Shown: positions 8,320 through 17,563 of the stretch, in pieces | Position numbering within the stretch: the stretch's first letter is position 1 | Layout of the letters: each line of letters starts with the position of its first letter | Assembly (NCBI RefSeq): GCF_003148665.1 | Contig: NZ_QGGQ01000002.1 | Coordinates: forward strand, 124,001-188,000 | From: Maribacter polysiphoniae | Lineage (GTDB): Bacteria; Bacteroidota; Bacteroidia; Flavobacteriales; Flavobacteriaceae | Direction: 5' to 3' | DNA: 64,000 nucleotides | Position numbers and translations under genes: made by a program | Notes under the pieces: model-generated | What the model saw: only the letters and a program-made list of their open reading frames with translations | Database searches by the model: none | Told to the model about the DNA's origin: nothing

Positions 8320-9852
8320 ATGAAATCAACGATTTATATACAATGTTTACTTCTGGTTTGTGGTTTGTACTTAACCAGCTGTGACAATAAGTTAGACGAG
8401 GACGCAGAACTTAGGTCGTATCAAAATGATATTGATTACGCTAGCGAAGCAGGTGCTTATGGGGCTCTTGTGGGTGCTTACGAGACATTCCAAAATGTAG
8501 GCTGGGAACAAATCCCATTAATAGCCGTAAGGGGAGACGATGTCAACGCAGGTGGACTTGGTGACCAGCAGGGTTTCGCGGACACCGATAATTACACCTA
8601 TGACAATAATTTTTGGATGTACAATTCCCTATGGGAGAACTGGTTCCAGGATATTACACAAATAACATCCCAGATTGAGCAGTTGGAACTTTATAGGGAT
8701 GGGGGCGTAAACAGTAGTTTAATAGATCAATACATTGCCGAGGCCAAGACCTTAAGGGGATTTATAACCCTCGAATTGTCAAGGGTATTTGGTGATGTTT
8801 ATAGGATTGAAAGTACCGATCAAAGCGAGATTACGGTAGAAACCAAAGATGATTTGATGCAATGGATATCCGATCAAATGGATGAGGCAATACCTAATTT
8901 AGTAAATCTTCATCCCAATCAAAGAACGGATATCCCAGGAGGTATCACAAAATATACGGCATTGACCATTAAGGCCATGGCCAATCTGGAACTGGGAAAT
9001 TATCAGGCCGTTGCCGATGCTACAGGTGAAGTCATAAGTTCCCAAAAATTCGAACTGTATGATGATTATTATCAATTGTTCAAGATTCCGGGAAAACTGT
9101 GCAATGAGAACATCCTAGAGATCCAATACTCTGACTTTGGTCAATCTTCAGGTGATAATGTAGCCCACTTGTTCGCTTTTTACGGTCCTCAAAACTGGAC
9201 CGCCGCCGTGCCGGAAGCCACTAGTGGTTGGGGATTTTTTGAACCCAGCACCAAATACATCAAGTTTATGTTGGATCGTGGCGAAACCATACGATTGGAA
9301 ACCAGTGTTTTGTTTACCGATCGCGGTATAGCGGATATTCAAACAGACGCTAATTATGCCACTTTGCCCGATTTCGTGACCAATACCACACGTGATGGGG
9401 ATATTATAAACGACTACTCAAGGGCCATGTTCACCAGTGGTAAACATTATTTACCCTCGATACAATTAACCGAAGGTAGAACGGATTACGGCACCAATAA
9501 AAACTATACGGTCATCCGTTATGCAGAAGTTCTTTTAATGTATGCGGAAGCATTGACACGCGGAGCTTCCGGAACGGCCGGTTCAGCGGATGATGCCCTG
9601 AATATGATCAGGACCCGTGCAAATATGGGAACCTTAAGTGGAGTTACCAGTGACGATGTCATGGACGAGAAATTTGCAGAATTGGCAATGGAATGGGGAA
9701 TCAGGTATTACGACATGATACGATTGGGTGAAACATCGGAATTAAGCTATGATGGCAGGACCTTTACCATGGACAAGGCCTACTTGCCTTATCCCTTGGA
9801 ACAATTGGATATAAGTCCAATTCTAGACGAATATAATAACCAAAATAACTAA
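8320..9852 (+). CDS. SusD/RagB-like surface glycan-binding lipoprotein
   Basis: The partner of the SusC transporter just upstream. A lipoprotein leader ends in the lipobox LYLTSC with Cys21. The body has the helical TPR-like features of the family: an early helix around EAGAYGALVGAYETFQNVGW, a motif AEAKTLRGFITLELSRVFGD, and a C-terminal stretch NYTVIRYAEVLLMYAEALTR, which is strongly conserved in SusD proteins. At 510 residues it has normal length. It would sit on the cell surface and feed glycan to SusC. Confidence 0.94.
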   Translation: MKSTIYIQCLLLVCGLYLTSCDNKLDEDAELRSYQNDIDYASEAGAYGALVGAYETFQNVGWEQIPLIAVRGDDVNAGGLGDQQGFADTDNYTYDNNFWMYNSLWENWFQDITQITSQIEQLELYRDGGVNSSLIDQYIAEAKTLRGFITLELSRVFGDVYRIESTDQSEITVETKDDLMQWISDQMDEAIPNLVNLHPNQRTDIPGGITKYTALTIKAMANLELGNYQAVADATGEVISSQKFELYDDYYQLFKIPGKLCNENILEIQYSDFGQSSGDNVAHLFAFYGPQNWTAAVPEATSGWGFFEPSTKYIKFMLDRGETIRLETSVLFTDRGIADIQTDANYATLPDFVTNTTRDGDIINDYSRAMFTSGKHYLPSIQLTEGRTDYGTNKNYTVIRYAEVLLMYAEALTRGASGTAGSADDALNMIRTRANMGTLSGVTSDDVMDEKFAELAMEWGIRYYDMIRLGETSELSYDGRTFTMDKAYLPYPLEQLDISPILDEYNNQNN

Positions 9853-9860
9853 ACGATATC

Positions 9861-11576
9861 ATGAGAAATAGTATAAAATCCTTATTGTTTGTTTTAGGGC
9901 TCTTGGTAGTCTCCTGTGAAGATGGTATCGATCCATTAACGTATGTAGATCCAGGGGAAGATGTTACAGCTCCTCAAATCACTATAAATTCCCCTACCGA
10001 TGGTATGAACATCAAGGTTTTTGAAGAGGTAACCACCTTGGATGTTAGTATAGAGGTTACGGATGATATTGAAATCAAGGACATCTCTGTTACCTTGGAT
10101 AATAGTGAAATTGCTTCTTTCAACAATTTTTTGGACTATAGAAGGGCTATTGAGGAATTCACCTATGACAACTTAGAGAATGGAGATCACACCCTTACCG
10201 TAACGGCGAGTGACCTCGATGGTAAGACGTCAACGTCATCGGTTGTTTTTTCCAAGGAACCTCCTTATACCCCTTTGTTCGATGGGGAGTCTTTTTACAT
10301 GGCCTTTGATGGCGATTATAGAGATCAAATAGGGTTCAAATTGGCCACGGAGACAGGTACCCCAGGATTCGAGAATCCTGGATATGAAGGAATCGGTGCT
10401 TATTTAGGGGCAACGGATTCTTATTTGTCATTCCCTGCGGAAGGTTTGTTGTCCAATGCGTTTAGTGCATCATTTTGGTATAAAGTCGATGCGGATCCTG
10501 ATCGGGCAGGTATATTGGTCGTTGGTGACGATGCCGATGATCGCCTTCAAGGATTTAGAGTGTTCCGGGAAGCTAGTGGTGATGACCAAAGAATTAAAAT
10601 GAATGTAGGTACCGGTGTTGGGGAAAGCTGGAATGACGGTGGTCTAATCAATCCATCTTCAACGGAATGGGTCCATATTACCGTTACCATTTCCAATACC
10701 AAGAACACCATATACTTTAATGGTGTCGAGGTAAATTCTTCCGATATGTCAGCTCCTATAGATTGGACGGGTTGCGAAGAGTTCACTATTGGTTCCGGTG
10801 GCCCTACGTTTGATTATTGGGGACATCTTTCGGACAATAGTGCTATCGATGAACTTAGGTTCTTCAATAAAGAACTATCCGTTGAGGAAGTGGTGAACAT
10901 TTATGGAGGGGAATTAGAAGAGGAATACCATGGTTCAACGTTGTATATCCCTTTTGACGGTTCCAATACCGATTTGGTCAATAATACCGTACCAACAATT
11001 GTGGGGGCTCCCGGTTTTGCCGGTGAGGGTAAAGTCGGAACCAATGCCTATGCCGGCGCAACGGATTCTTATTTGACGCTACCGATAACCGGATTATTCG
11101 GCAATGGATTCAGTGGCGCATTTTGGTATAAGGTAAGTGCAGATGCCGATAGGGCAGGAATTTTAACGGTCGCTCCCCCGATGATCGGTACGGACAACGA
11201 TCTTTCTGCCGGCTTTAGGTTGTTCAGGGAAGGTAGTACTGATGAACAGCGTATAAAACTACATGTTGGGGCTGTTGAGGATAATGTTTGGAACGATGGC
11301 GATGTGATTGATGTTACTGCAGGGGAATGGGTGCATATTGCGTTCACCGTATCCGACACCGAGACCCAAATCTATTTCAACGGTACCGCTGTGGCCAACT
11401 CCGGGGACATGACCGGTAAGACCATGAATTGGGAAAACTGTTCCATTCTGTCCATAGGTTCCGGAGCACCCAATTTTATAGGTTGGAACCACCTATCGGA
11501 TACCAGTTATATCGATGAGCTTTATTTGTTCGATAGGGTTTTGACTTCCGATGAAATTCAGGACCTGATGGAATAA
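9861..11576 (+). CDS. Surface lipoprotein with one Ig-like and two LamG-type domains
   Basis: Probably the surface glycan-binding protein of the locus, filling the role of SusE/SusF. A lipoprotein leader ends VVSC with Cys19. Residues of about 38-130 look like a bacterial Ig-like fold (APQITINSPTDGMNI, then an edge strand near SSVVFSKEP). Two LamG/concanavalin-like domains follow, about 140-345 and 355-570. They are clear copies of each other: both contain SFWYKV or AFWYKV, DADRAGIL or DPDRAGIL, EWVHI and IYFNG. I see no glycosidase motif, so binding rather than hydrolysis is inferred. The gap to susD is 8 bp. Confidence 0.85.
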   Translation: MRNSIKSLLFVLGLLVVSCEDGIDPLTYVDPGEDVTAPQITINSPTDGMNIKVFEEVTTLDVSIEVTDDIEIKDISVTLDNSEIASFNNFLDYRRAIEEFTYDNLENGDHTLTVTASDLDGKTSTSSVVFSKEPPYTPLFDGESFYMAFDGDYRDQIGFKLATETGTPGFENPGYEGIGAYLGATDSYLSFPAEGLLSNAFSASFWYKVDADPDRAGILVVGDDADDRLQGFRVFREASGDDQRIKMNVGTGVGESWNDGGLINPSSTEWVHITVTISNTKNTIYFNGVEVNSSDMSAPIDWTGCEEFTIGSGGPTFDYWGHLSDNSAIDELRFFNKELSVEEVVNIYGGELEEEYHGSTLYIPFDGSNTDLVNNTVPTIVGAPGFAGEGKVGTNAYAGATDSYLTLPITGLFGNGFSGAFWYKVSADADRAGILTVAPPMIGTDNDLSAGFRLFREGSTDEQRIKLHVGAVEDNVWNDGDVIDVTAGEWVHIAFTVSDTETQIYFNGTAVANSGDMTGKTMNWENCSILSIGSGAPNFIGWNHLSDTSYIDELYLFDRVLTSDEIQDLME

Positions 11577-11632
11577 GAAGTCCTATTTATGAGTTTAAAT
11601 TGAATTGTTTGAGTTAGTTAGTTTAATATTTT

Positions 11633-12997
11633 ATGAGATTTATCTTCATTACAATGGTCGTTACAAGTTTGTTAGTTGGTTGTAATGGCCATTCTTCTAA
11701 AACGAAAATGGCGGCATCGGAATCGAAGGCCGATACCCCATACGTGTCCAATAACGAACAGTTGATGGATACGGTACAAAAACAGACCTTTGAATATTTT
11801 TGGGAAGGGGCCGAACCAATTTCCGGCCTTGCCCGTGAACGTATTCATTTAGATAACATTTACCCTACCCATGATAAGGATATTATCACCATTGGGGGTT
11901 CGGGATTTGGACTTATGGCCATTCTGGTCGGTGTTGAACGTGGATTTATAACCCGAGAACAAGCTTTGGAGCGCTATGAAAAGGCAATTGACTTTTTGGC
12001 AAAGGCCGATCGTTTTCATGGGGCCTGGCCCCATTGGTTGATGCCTACTGGAAAAGTAGCTCCTTTTAGTGCCAAGGACGATGGTGGGGACCTTGTGGAA
12101 ACGGCATTTTTGATTCAAGGAATGTTGACCGTCAAGGAATATTTTAAAGATGGCAATCAGAGGGAAAAAGAGCTTGCGGACAAAATTCAAAAGCTTTGGG
12201 AAGAAGTGGAATGGAATTGGTATACCCAAGGAGGGCAAAACGTCCTGTATTGGCATTGGTCACCCACCCATGGTTGGGATATGAACTTCCCGGTCGGGGG
12301 GTATAACGAGGCCCTTATCATGTACATATTGGCAGCGGCATCCCCCACTCATCCCATTAAGAAGGAAGTGTACGAACAAGGATGGGCAAGAAACGGGGCG
12401 ATCAAAAAGGACACCGTCTTTTATGGTTTGCCTACCATCCTCGATCATTACGAGCACGATGCCTCGCCCGTCGGACCCATGTTCTGGGCCCATTATTCGT
12501 ACCTTGGTCTTGATCCTAACGGACTCACCGATCAATATGCGGATTACGAAAAATTGAATACAAACCACGCACTTATACAGTATAAATATGCTGTGGACAA
12601 TCCTAATGGCTATAAAGGATATGGCGAAAATTGTTGGGGACTGACCTCCAGTTATTCCATAGACGGTTATGCGGGCCATAGACCCGACAGGGATTTAGGG
12701 GTAATTTCCCCCACCGCAGCACTTTCATCCATGCCCTATACTCCCAAGGAAAGTTTGCAATTCCTAAAATATATGTATAGGGATCAAGATTCCTTGATTG
12801 GCAAATACGGACCTTTTGATGCCTTTAGCCTTGAAAAGGAATGGTATGTACCCCGATATTTAGCCATAGATCAAGGGCCCATTCCTGTGATGATAGAAAA
12901 TTACAGAACAGGGATGTTATGGAAGTTGTTCATGAAAAACAAGGATGTTCAAAAAGGATTGCAAAAGTTAGGATTCAACTCCCCATATTTCAATTAA
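11633..12997 (+). CDS. GH144-type glucanase lipoprotein, first copy
   Basis: This belongs to the family usually labelled glucoamylase-like (Pfam glycoamylase). Its characterised members include endo-beta-1,2-glucanases of Bacteroidota, family GH144. A lipoprotein leader ends LLVGC with Cys17. The catalytic (alpha/alpha)6 barrel covers about 40-450. Conserved blocks include QTFEYFWEGAEP, GGSGFGLMAILVGVERGFIT, DRFHGAWPHWL, DDGGDLVETAFLIQGML, YWHWSPTHGW and the C-terminal AIDQGPIPVMIENYRTGMLW. The acidic residues of DDGGDLVETAF are candidates for the active site, but I cannot assign the catalytic pair. It is followed after one base by a paralogue. The likely job is cutting beta-1,2-glucan at the cell surface or in the periplasm. 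Confidence 0.85.
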   Translation: MRFIFITMVVTSLLVGCNGHSSKTKMAASESKADTPYVSNNEQLMDTVQKQTFEYFWEGAEPISGLARERIHLDNIYPTHDKDIITIGGSGFGLMAILVGVERGFITREQALERYEKAIDFLAKADRFHGAWPHWLMPTGKVAPFSAKDDGGDLVETAFLIQGMLTVKEYFKDGNQREKELADKIQKLWEEVEWNWYTQGGQNVLYWHWSPTHGWDMNFPVGGYNEALIMYILAAASPTHPIKKEVYEQGWARNGAIKKDTVFYGLPTILDHYEHDASPVGPMFWAHYSYLGLDPNGLTDQYADYEKLNTNHALIQYKYAVDNPNGYKGYGENCWGLTSSYSIDGYAGHRPDRDLGVISPTAALSSMPYTPKESLQFLKYMYRDQDSLIGKYGPFDAFSLEKEWYVPRYLAIDQGPIPVMIENYRTGMLWKLFMKNKDVQKGLQKLGFNSPYFN

Positions 12998-12998
12998 T

Positions 12999-14375
12999 AT
13001 GATAAAGACCAAGGTTTATATATTTATACTATGCTTTATATTGTGGTCTTGTACCGGTGGGGATGATTATACCTACGTTCCTACGGAATTACCTGATGAA
13101 TCGGAGGAAACGGTTGAGGAACCAGAAATTACGGATGAGGAATTGTTGGACCTGACCCAAAGGGAGACCTTCAAATATTTTTGGGATTTTGCCGAGGCCA
13201 ATTCTGGTTGTGCCAGGGAACGTTACCACCCCGACGATACTTCCAATAGTGCCAATGTGGTGACCACAGGAGGAACCGGTTTTGGGTTGATGTCCCTTCT
13301 AGTAGGCATCGAAAGAGGATTTATTTCGAGGGAGGATGGTGTTGAACGATTTGATAAAATACTGACCTTTTTGGAATCGGCAGATCGATTTCATGGGGCT
13401 TGGCCCCATTGGATCAATGGTTCCTCTGGCGAAGTAATTCCTTTCAGTACGGAAGACGACGGGGGCGATTTGGTCGAAACCGCTTTTTTGGCCCAGGGAC
13501 TTATCTGTGTTAAGGAGTATTTTAAAGAAGGCTCGGATACCGAAAAAGCATTGGCAGAAAAGGCCGATACGCTTTGGAAAGGAGTAGAATGGGACTGGTA
13601 TACGCAAGAAGGGAATGCACTCTACTGGCATTGGAGCCCAAACTACGGGTTTAACATAAATCTAAAGCTCTCAGGGTATAACGAGGTGTTGATCGCTTAT
13701 ATCATGGCGGCGGCCTCCCCGGACTACGGTATAGACAAAGAGGTATATACTGCAGGTTGGGCTGGCAACGGTAGTATTTTGTCCTCGAATACGGCTTACG
13801 GCTATCCGCTTTTGGTAAAACATAATGGAGCCGAAAACTATGGCGGACCTTTGTTCTGGGCCCATTATTCATACCTTGGTCTTGATCCAAAAGGGCTTTC
13901 CGATGATTATGTGAATTATTGGGACGTCAATGTAAACCACTCAAAAATCAATTTTGATTATTGCGTCGAGAATCCAAACAACTTTGAAGGATATGGCGAG
14001 GATTGTTGGGGACTAACGGCCAGCTATTCCAGAAATTCGGATGGTAGTATGGGCTATGCCGCCCATAAACCGGAAAATGACCTTGGGATTGTCTCCCCTA
14101 CAGCGGCCATTAGCTCAATGCCCTATACTCCGGATGAATCTTTGGCGGCCTTGCGCTATTTTTATAAGAACAAGGATAAACTGTTGGGAGTAGCAGGATT
14201 CTATGATGCCTTTAGCCCAGAATATGACTTTTGGGTGGCAGAAGCCTATTTGGCCATTGACCAAGGACCACAGATTATTATGATTGAAAACTATAGGACC
14301 GGATTGCTTTGGAATTTGTTTATGCAAAATACGGATGTACAATCAGGTTTGGATACACTTAATTTTAGTTATTGA
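12999..14375 (+). CDS. GH144-type glucanase lipoprotein, second copy
   Basis: A tandem paralogue of the preceding enzyme, with nearly the same conserved blocks: DRFHGAWPHWINGSSGEVIP, DDGGDLVETAFLAQG, YWHWSPNYGFNINLKLSGYN and AIDQGPQIIMIENYRTGLLW. The lipobox is ILWSC with Cys18. An acidic spacer of about 25 residues (ELPDESEETVEEPEITDEE) separates the lipid anchor from the catalytic domain, as in many surface-exposed Bacteroidota lipoproteins. The pair may split the work, one enzyme outside and one inside, or one endo and one exo. The stop codon overlaps the start of the next gene by four bases, so translation is probably coupled. Confidence 0.85.
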   Translation: MIKTKVYIFILCFILWSCTGGDDYTYVPTELPDESEETVEEPEITDEELLDLTQRETFKYFWDFAEANSGCARERYHPDDTSNSANVVTTGGTGFGLMSLLVGIERGFISREDGVERFDKILTFLESADRFHGAWPHWINGSSGEVIPFSTEDDGGDLVETAFLAQGLICVKEYFKEGSDTEKALAEKADTLWKGVEWDWYTQEGNALYWHWSPNYGFNINLKLSGYNEVLIAYIMAAASPDYGIDKEVYTAGWAGNGSILSSNTAYGYPLLVKHNGAENYGGPLFWAHYSYLGLDPKGLSDDYVNYWDVNVNHSKINFDYCVENPNNFEGYGEDCWGLTASYSRNSDGSMGYAAHKPENDLGIVSPTAAISSMPYTPDESLAALRYFYKNKDKLLGVAGFYDAFSPEYDFWVAEAYLAIDQGPQIIMIENYRTGLLWNLFMQNTDVQSGLDTLNFSY

Positions 14376-15169
14376 TGATGTCACGTAAGAATTTATTTTG
14401 TTGCTTTCTTTTCTTGGGAATAGGATTTATGGTCCATGCCCAAAATACCTCCCTTTTTAAAGAAGAAAAATTAATCGGAAACGGGGATACACTCTTATAT
14501 CGTGTCCTGTACCCCAAAAATTTTGATGAAAACACGTCTTATCCTTTGGTGTTTTTTTTACATGGGGCCGGGGAAAGGGGAAGTGATAATTCTAAACAGC
14601 TGACCCATGGAAGCACATTATTTACCAATGAAAAAAACCGATCCTTTTTTCCTGCCATCGTAGTCATGCCCCAATGTCCACAAGATGATTATTGGGCCCA
14701 GGTTAAAGTAGATCGAAGCAATTATCCTATCCAACTTGATTTTCAATTTGAAAAAGGACCGACAAAAGCCATGGGCTTGGTCATTTCCTTATTGGAAGAT
14801 TTTCAGCAAAAGCGTTACGTTAACAAGCATCAGGTTTATTTGATGGGCTTGTCTATGGGCGGTATGGGCACCTATGAACTTTTGGCCAGAAAACCCCATA
14901 CTTTTGCCGCCGCCATACCAATTTGTGGGGCTGGAGATCCCGAACAGGTAAAAAACTATGCCGTAAAAACACCGATATGGGCTTTCCACGGGGCTAAAGA
15001 TAATGTTGTGGCTCCATTGCATTCTTTTGAAATGGTAACGGCATTGCTTAAACAAGGGGCCTTTCCAAGATTCACGGTATATGATTTCGCAAACCACAAT
15101 AGTTGGGACCCTGCTTTTTCAGAACCTGATTTGTTGCCATGGCTCTTTTCACACCAACTTAAAGAATAA
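14372..15169 (+). CDS. Secreted alpha/beta-hydrolase, carboxylesterase-like
   Basis: An exported esterase-type hydrolase of 265 residues with a signal peptide (about 1-24, ending VHAQ). The fold markers are HGAGERG (oxyanion loop, near residue 65), GLSMGG with the nucleophile Ser at about 161, an acid in GAKDNVV, and the catalytic His in FANHNSWD near residue 244. Related proteins are annotated as predicted peptidase or phospholipase/carboxylesterase. In this locus an esterase that removes acyl groups from the glucan is the natural inference, but the sequence does not fix the substrate. Confidence 0.8.
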   Translation: MMMSRKNLFCCFLFLGIGFMVHAQNTSLFKEEKLIGNGDTLLYRVLYPKNFDENTSYPLVFFLHGAGERGSDNSKQLTHGSTLFTNEKNRSFFPAIVVMPQCPQDDYWAQVKVDRSNYPIQLDFQFEKGPTKAMGLVISLLEDFQQKRYVNKHQVYLMGLSMGGMGTYELLARKPHTFAAAIPICGAGDPEQVKNYAVKTPIWAFHGAKDNVVAPLHSFEMVTALLKQGAFPRFTVYDFANHNSWDPAFSEPDLLPWLFSHQLKE

Positions 15170-15269
15170 AACACCGGAACTTAGATCAAATCTTTTCATT
15201 GGAAGCGGAAACCTTCCATGAAATTGGCTTTTGGATAAACTGAAAAATCATAATAAAAGAATAATTCAA

Positions 15270-17552
15270 ATGAACAATCGGAAGACCTTACATTATTTAC
15301 CCCTCTTACTTTTTTGTTTTGTATTCACCATAACCCAAGCGCAAGAGACCAATCCGTTTATCGAAGGACTCCTAAATAAAATGACCTTGGATGAAAAAAT
15401 AGGTCAGCTGAATTTACCAGGGGCCGGTGATGTGATAACCGGACAAGCAAAGAGCTCCGATATCGCGAATAAAATTGCAGCAGGTAAGGTTGGTGGTTTA
15501 CTTAGCCTTACCACAGTGGAGAAAATAAGGGAAGTTCAAAAAATCGCTGTGGAAAAAAGTCGTTTAAAAATCCCGTTATTATTTGGTTTGGATGTTATCC
15601 ATGGTTATAAAACCACATTCCCAATACCATTAGGGTTGTCAACTTCCTGGGATATACCCTTGATAGAAAAAACCGCAAGAATGGCAGCCCAAGAAGCTAG
15701 TGCGGATGGTATTAATTGGACCTTTTCACCCATGGTCGATATTTCTCGGGATCCACGATGGGGTAGGGTTTCTGAAGGCTCCGGTGAAGACCCCTATTTG
15801 GGAAGTGAGATCGCAAAGGCCATGGTTCGTGGATACCAAGGGGATGATTTAACGAAGAACAACACCATTATGTCCTGTGTCAAGCACTTCGCATTGTACG
15901 GAGCTCCCGAGGCAGGAAGGGACTATAACACGGTAGATATGAGTAGAATACGGATGTATAATGAATATCTCCCCCCATATAAAGCGGCCATCGACGCCGG
16001 AGTGGGCACCGTTATGGCTTCCTTTAACGAGATAGATGGGATTCCCGCAACCGGTAATAAATGGTTGCTGACCGATTTATTACGAAAACAATGGGGTTTT
16101 AAAGGTTTTGTGGTCAGTGATTATACCGGAGTCAATGAAATGATAGCACACGGTATGGGAGATCTGCAGACCACTTCCGCATTGGCATTGAATGCCGGTT
16201 TGGATATGGACATGGTGGGAGAAGGGTTTTTAACTACCCTTTCCAAGTCCTTGGCAGAAGGCAAAATAAAGATCGAACAGATTGATAATGCCGTCCGTAG
16301 GATCTTAAAGGCCAAATATGATCTGGGCCTATTCGATGATCCTTATAAATATTGTGATGTAAATAGGGCAAAGAAAGAAATCTTCACAAAGGAAAATCGA
16401 TATTTCGCCAGGGAAGTCGCTACCCAATCCATGGTATTGTTAAAAAACGAAAACCAATTGCTGCCCTTAAAAAGAACCGGTACCATTGCCCTCATCGGGC
16501 CTTTGGCCAATACCAGTGAGAACATGGCGGGCACATGGAGCGTATCTACCGAACAAAGTAAATCGATCGCCCTTTTGGAGGGAATAAGGGAAGTTGCCGG
16601 CAAGAAGGTGAAAATACACTATGCAAAGGGAAGTAACTTAACCTATGATGCCGAATTGGAAAAAAGGGCGACAATGTTCGGCAAAGGGCTAAACAGGGAT
16701 GAACGGTCCGATGCTGAATTATTGAACGAGGCATTGGAAATAGCATCTAAGGCAGATGTGATTGTCGCTGCCCTTGGTGAGTCATCCGAATTCAGTGGGG
16801 AAAGCAGTAGTAGGACCAATCTTGAAATCCCCGATGCTCAAAAAGACCTGTTAAAGGCCCTTTTGAAAACGGGCAAACCCGTTGTATTGGTATTGTTTAC
16901 CGGTAGGCCTTTGGTTTTAAAGGAAGAAAGTAAGACAGTACCGGCCATCCTAAATGTTTGGTTCCCTGGAAGTGAAGCCGGCTTGGCCGTCTCGGATGTG
17001 CTTTTTGGCGATGTTAATCCATCAGGGAAATTGACCGCTACATTTCCACAAAATGTTGGACAGATACCGATTTTTTACAATCATAAAAATACCGGACGCC
17101 CCTTGCAAAACAAGGATGGTAAATTTGTGAAATTCACATCCAGTTATATCGATGAAAGCAATGAACCGGTATATCCCTTTGGGTATGGCTTGAGTTATAC
17201 CACCTTTAATTATGATAACCTGCAGTTAAGCTCGGATAAAATGTCTGGAAATGACACCATCAAGGTAACCGTTGACGTAACCAATACCGGTGATTTTGAA
17301 GGTAAGGAAGTAGTACAGTTGTACGTTCGGGATCTTGTTGGGTCGGTAACCAGACCGGTCAAGGAACTGAAAGGGTTTCAAAAAGTAGCACTGAAAAAGG
17401 GTGAAACCAAATCATTGACTTTTTCCCTTACCCAAGAAGACCTTAAATTTTATAATTACGATTTGGACTTTGTTGCCGAATTCGGGGAATTCGAAGTTTT
17501 TGTGGGTGGAAGTTCCGATACAACCCAAAAAGCCACCTTTACCCTTGAATAA
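15270..17552 (+). CDS. bglX: GH3 beta-glucosidase
   Basis: A periplasmic glycoside hydrolase family 3 enzyme that releases glucose from the non-reducing end of beta-gluco-oligosaccharides. I chose the ATG at 15270, which begins directly with a good signal peptide (MNNRKTLHYLPLLLF, ending TQAQ); an earlier in-frame ATG at 15231 would add 13 charged residues before it. The N-terminal TIM barrel carries the nucleophile Asp in VVSDYTG (residue about 284) and the substrate motif DPRWGRVSEGSGEDPYLGS. The second alpha/beta domain carries GESSEFSGESSSR. A fibronectin-III-like domain closes the protein. Together with GH144 enzymes it fits complete breakdown of beta-1,2-glucan; GH3 enzymes active on sophoro-oligosaccharides are known. 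No other glycosidase is needed for a linear glucan. Confidence 0.92.
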   Translation: MNNRKTLHYLPLLLFCFVFTITQAQETNPFIEGLLNKMTLDEKIGQLNLPGAGDVITGQAKSSDIANKIAAGKVGGLLSLTTVEKIREVQKIAVEKSRLKIPLLFGLDVIHGYKTTFPIPLGLSTSWDIPLIEKTARMAAQEASADGINWTFSPMVDISRDPRWGRVSEGSGEDPYLGSEIAKAMVRGYQGDDLTKNNTIMSCVKHFALYGAPEAGRDYNTVDMSRIRMYNEYLPPYKAAIDAGVGTVMASFNEIDGIPATGNKWLLTDLLRKQWGFKGFVVSDYTGVNEMIAHGMGDLQTTSALALNAGLDMDMVGEGFLTTLSKSLAEGKIKIEQIDNAVRRILKAKYDLGLFDDPYKYCDVNRAKKEIFTKENRYFAREVATQSMVLLKNENQLLPLKRTGTIALIGPLANTSENMAGTWSVSTEQSKSIALLEGIREVAGKKVKIHYAKGSNLTYDAELEKRATMFGKGLNRDERSDAELLNEALEIASKADVIVAALGESSEFSGESSSRTNLEIPDAQKDLLKALLKTGKPVVLVLFTGRPLVLKEESKTVPAILNVWFPGSEAGLAVSDVLFGDVNPSGKLTATFPQNVGQIPIFYNHKNTGRPLQNKDGKFVKFTSSYIDESNEPVYPFGYGLSYTTFNYDNLQLSSDKMSGNDTIKVTVDVTNTGDFEGKEVVQLYVRDLVGSVTRPVKELKGFQKVALKKGETKSLTFSLTQEDLKFYNYDLDFVAEFGEFEVFVGGSSDTTQKATFTLE

Positions 17553-17563
17553 AAGATCCTCTC

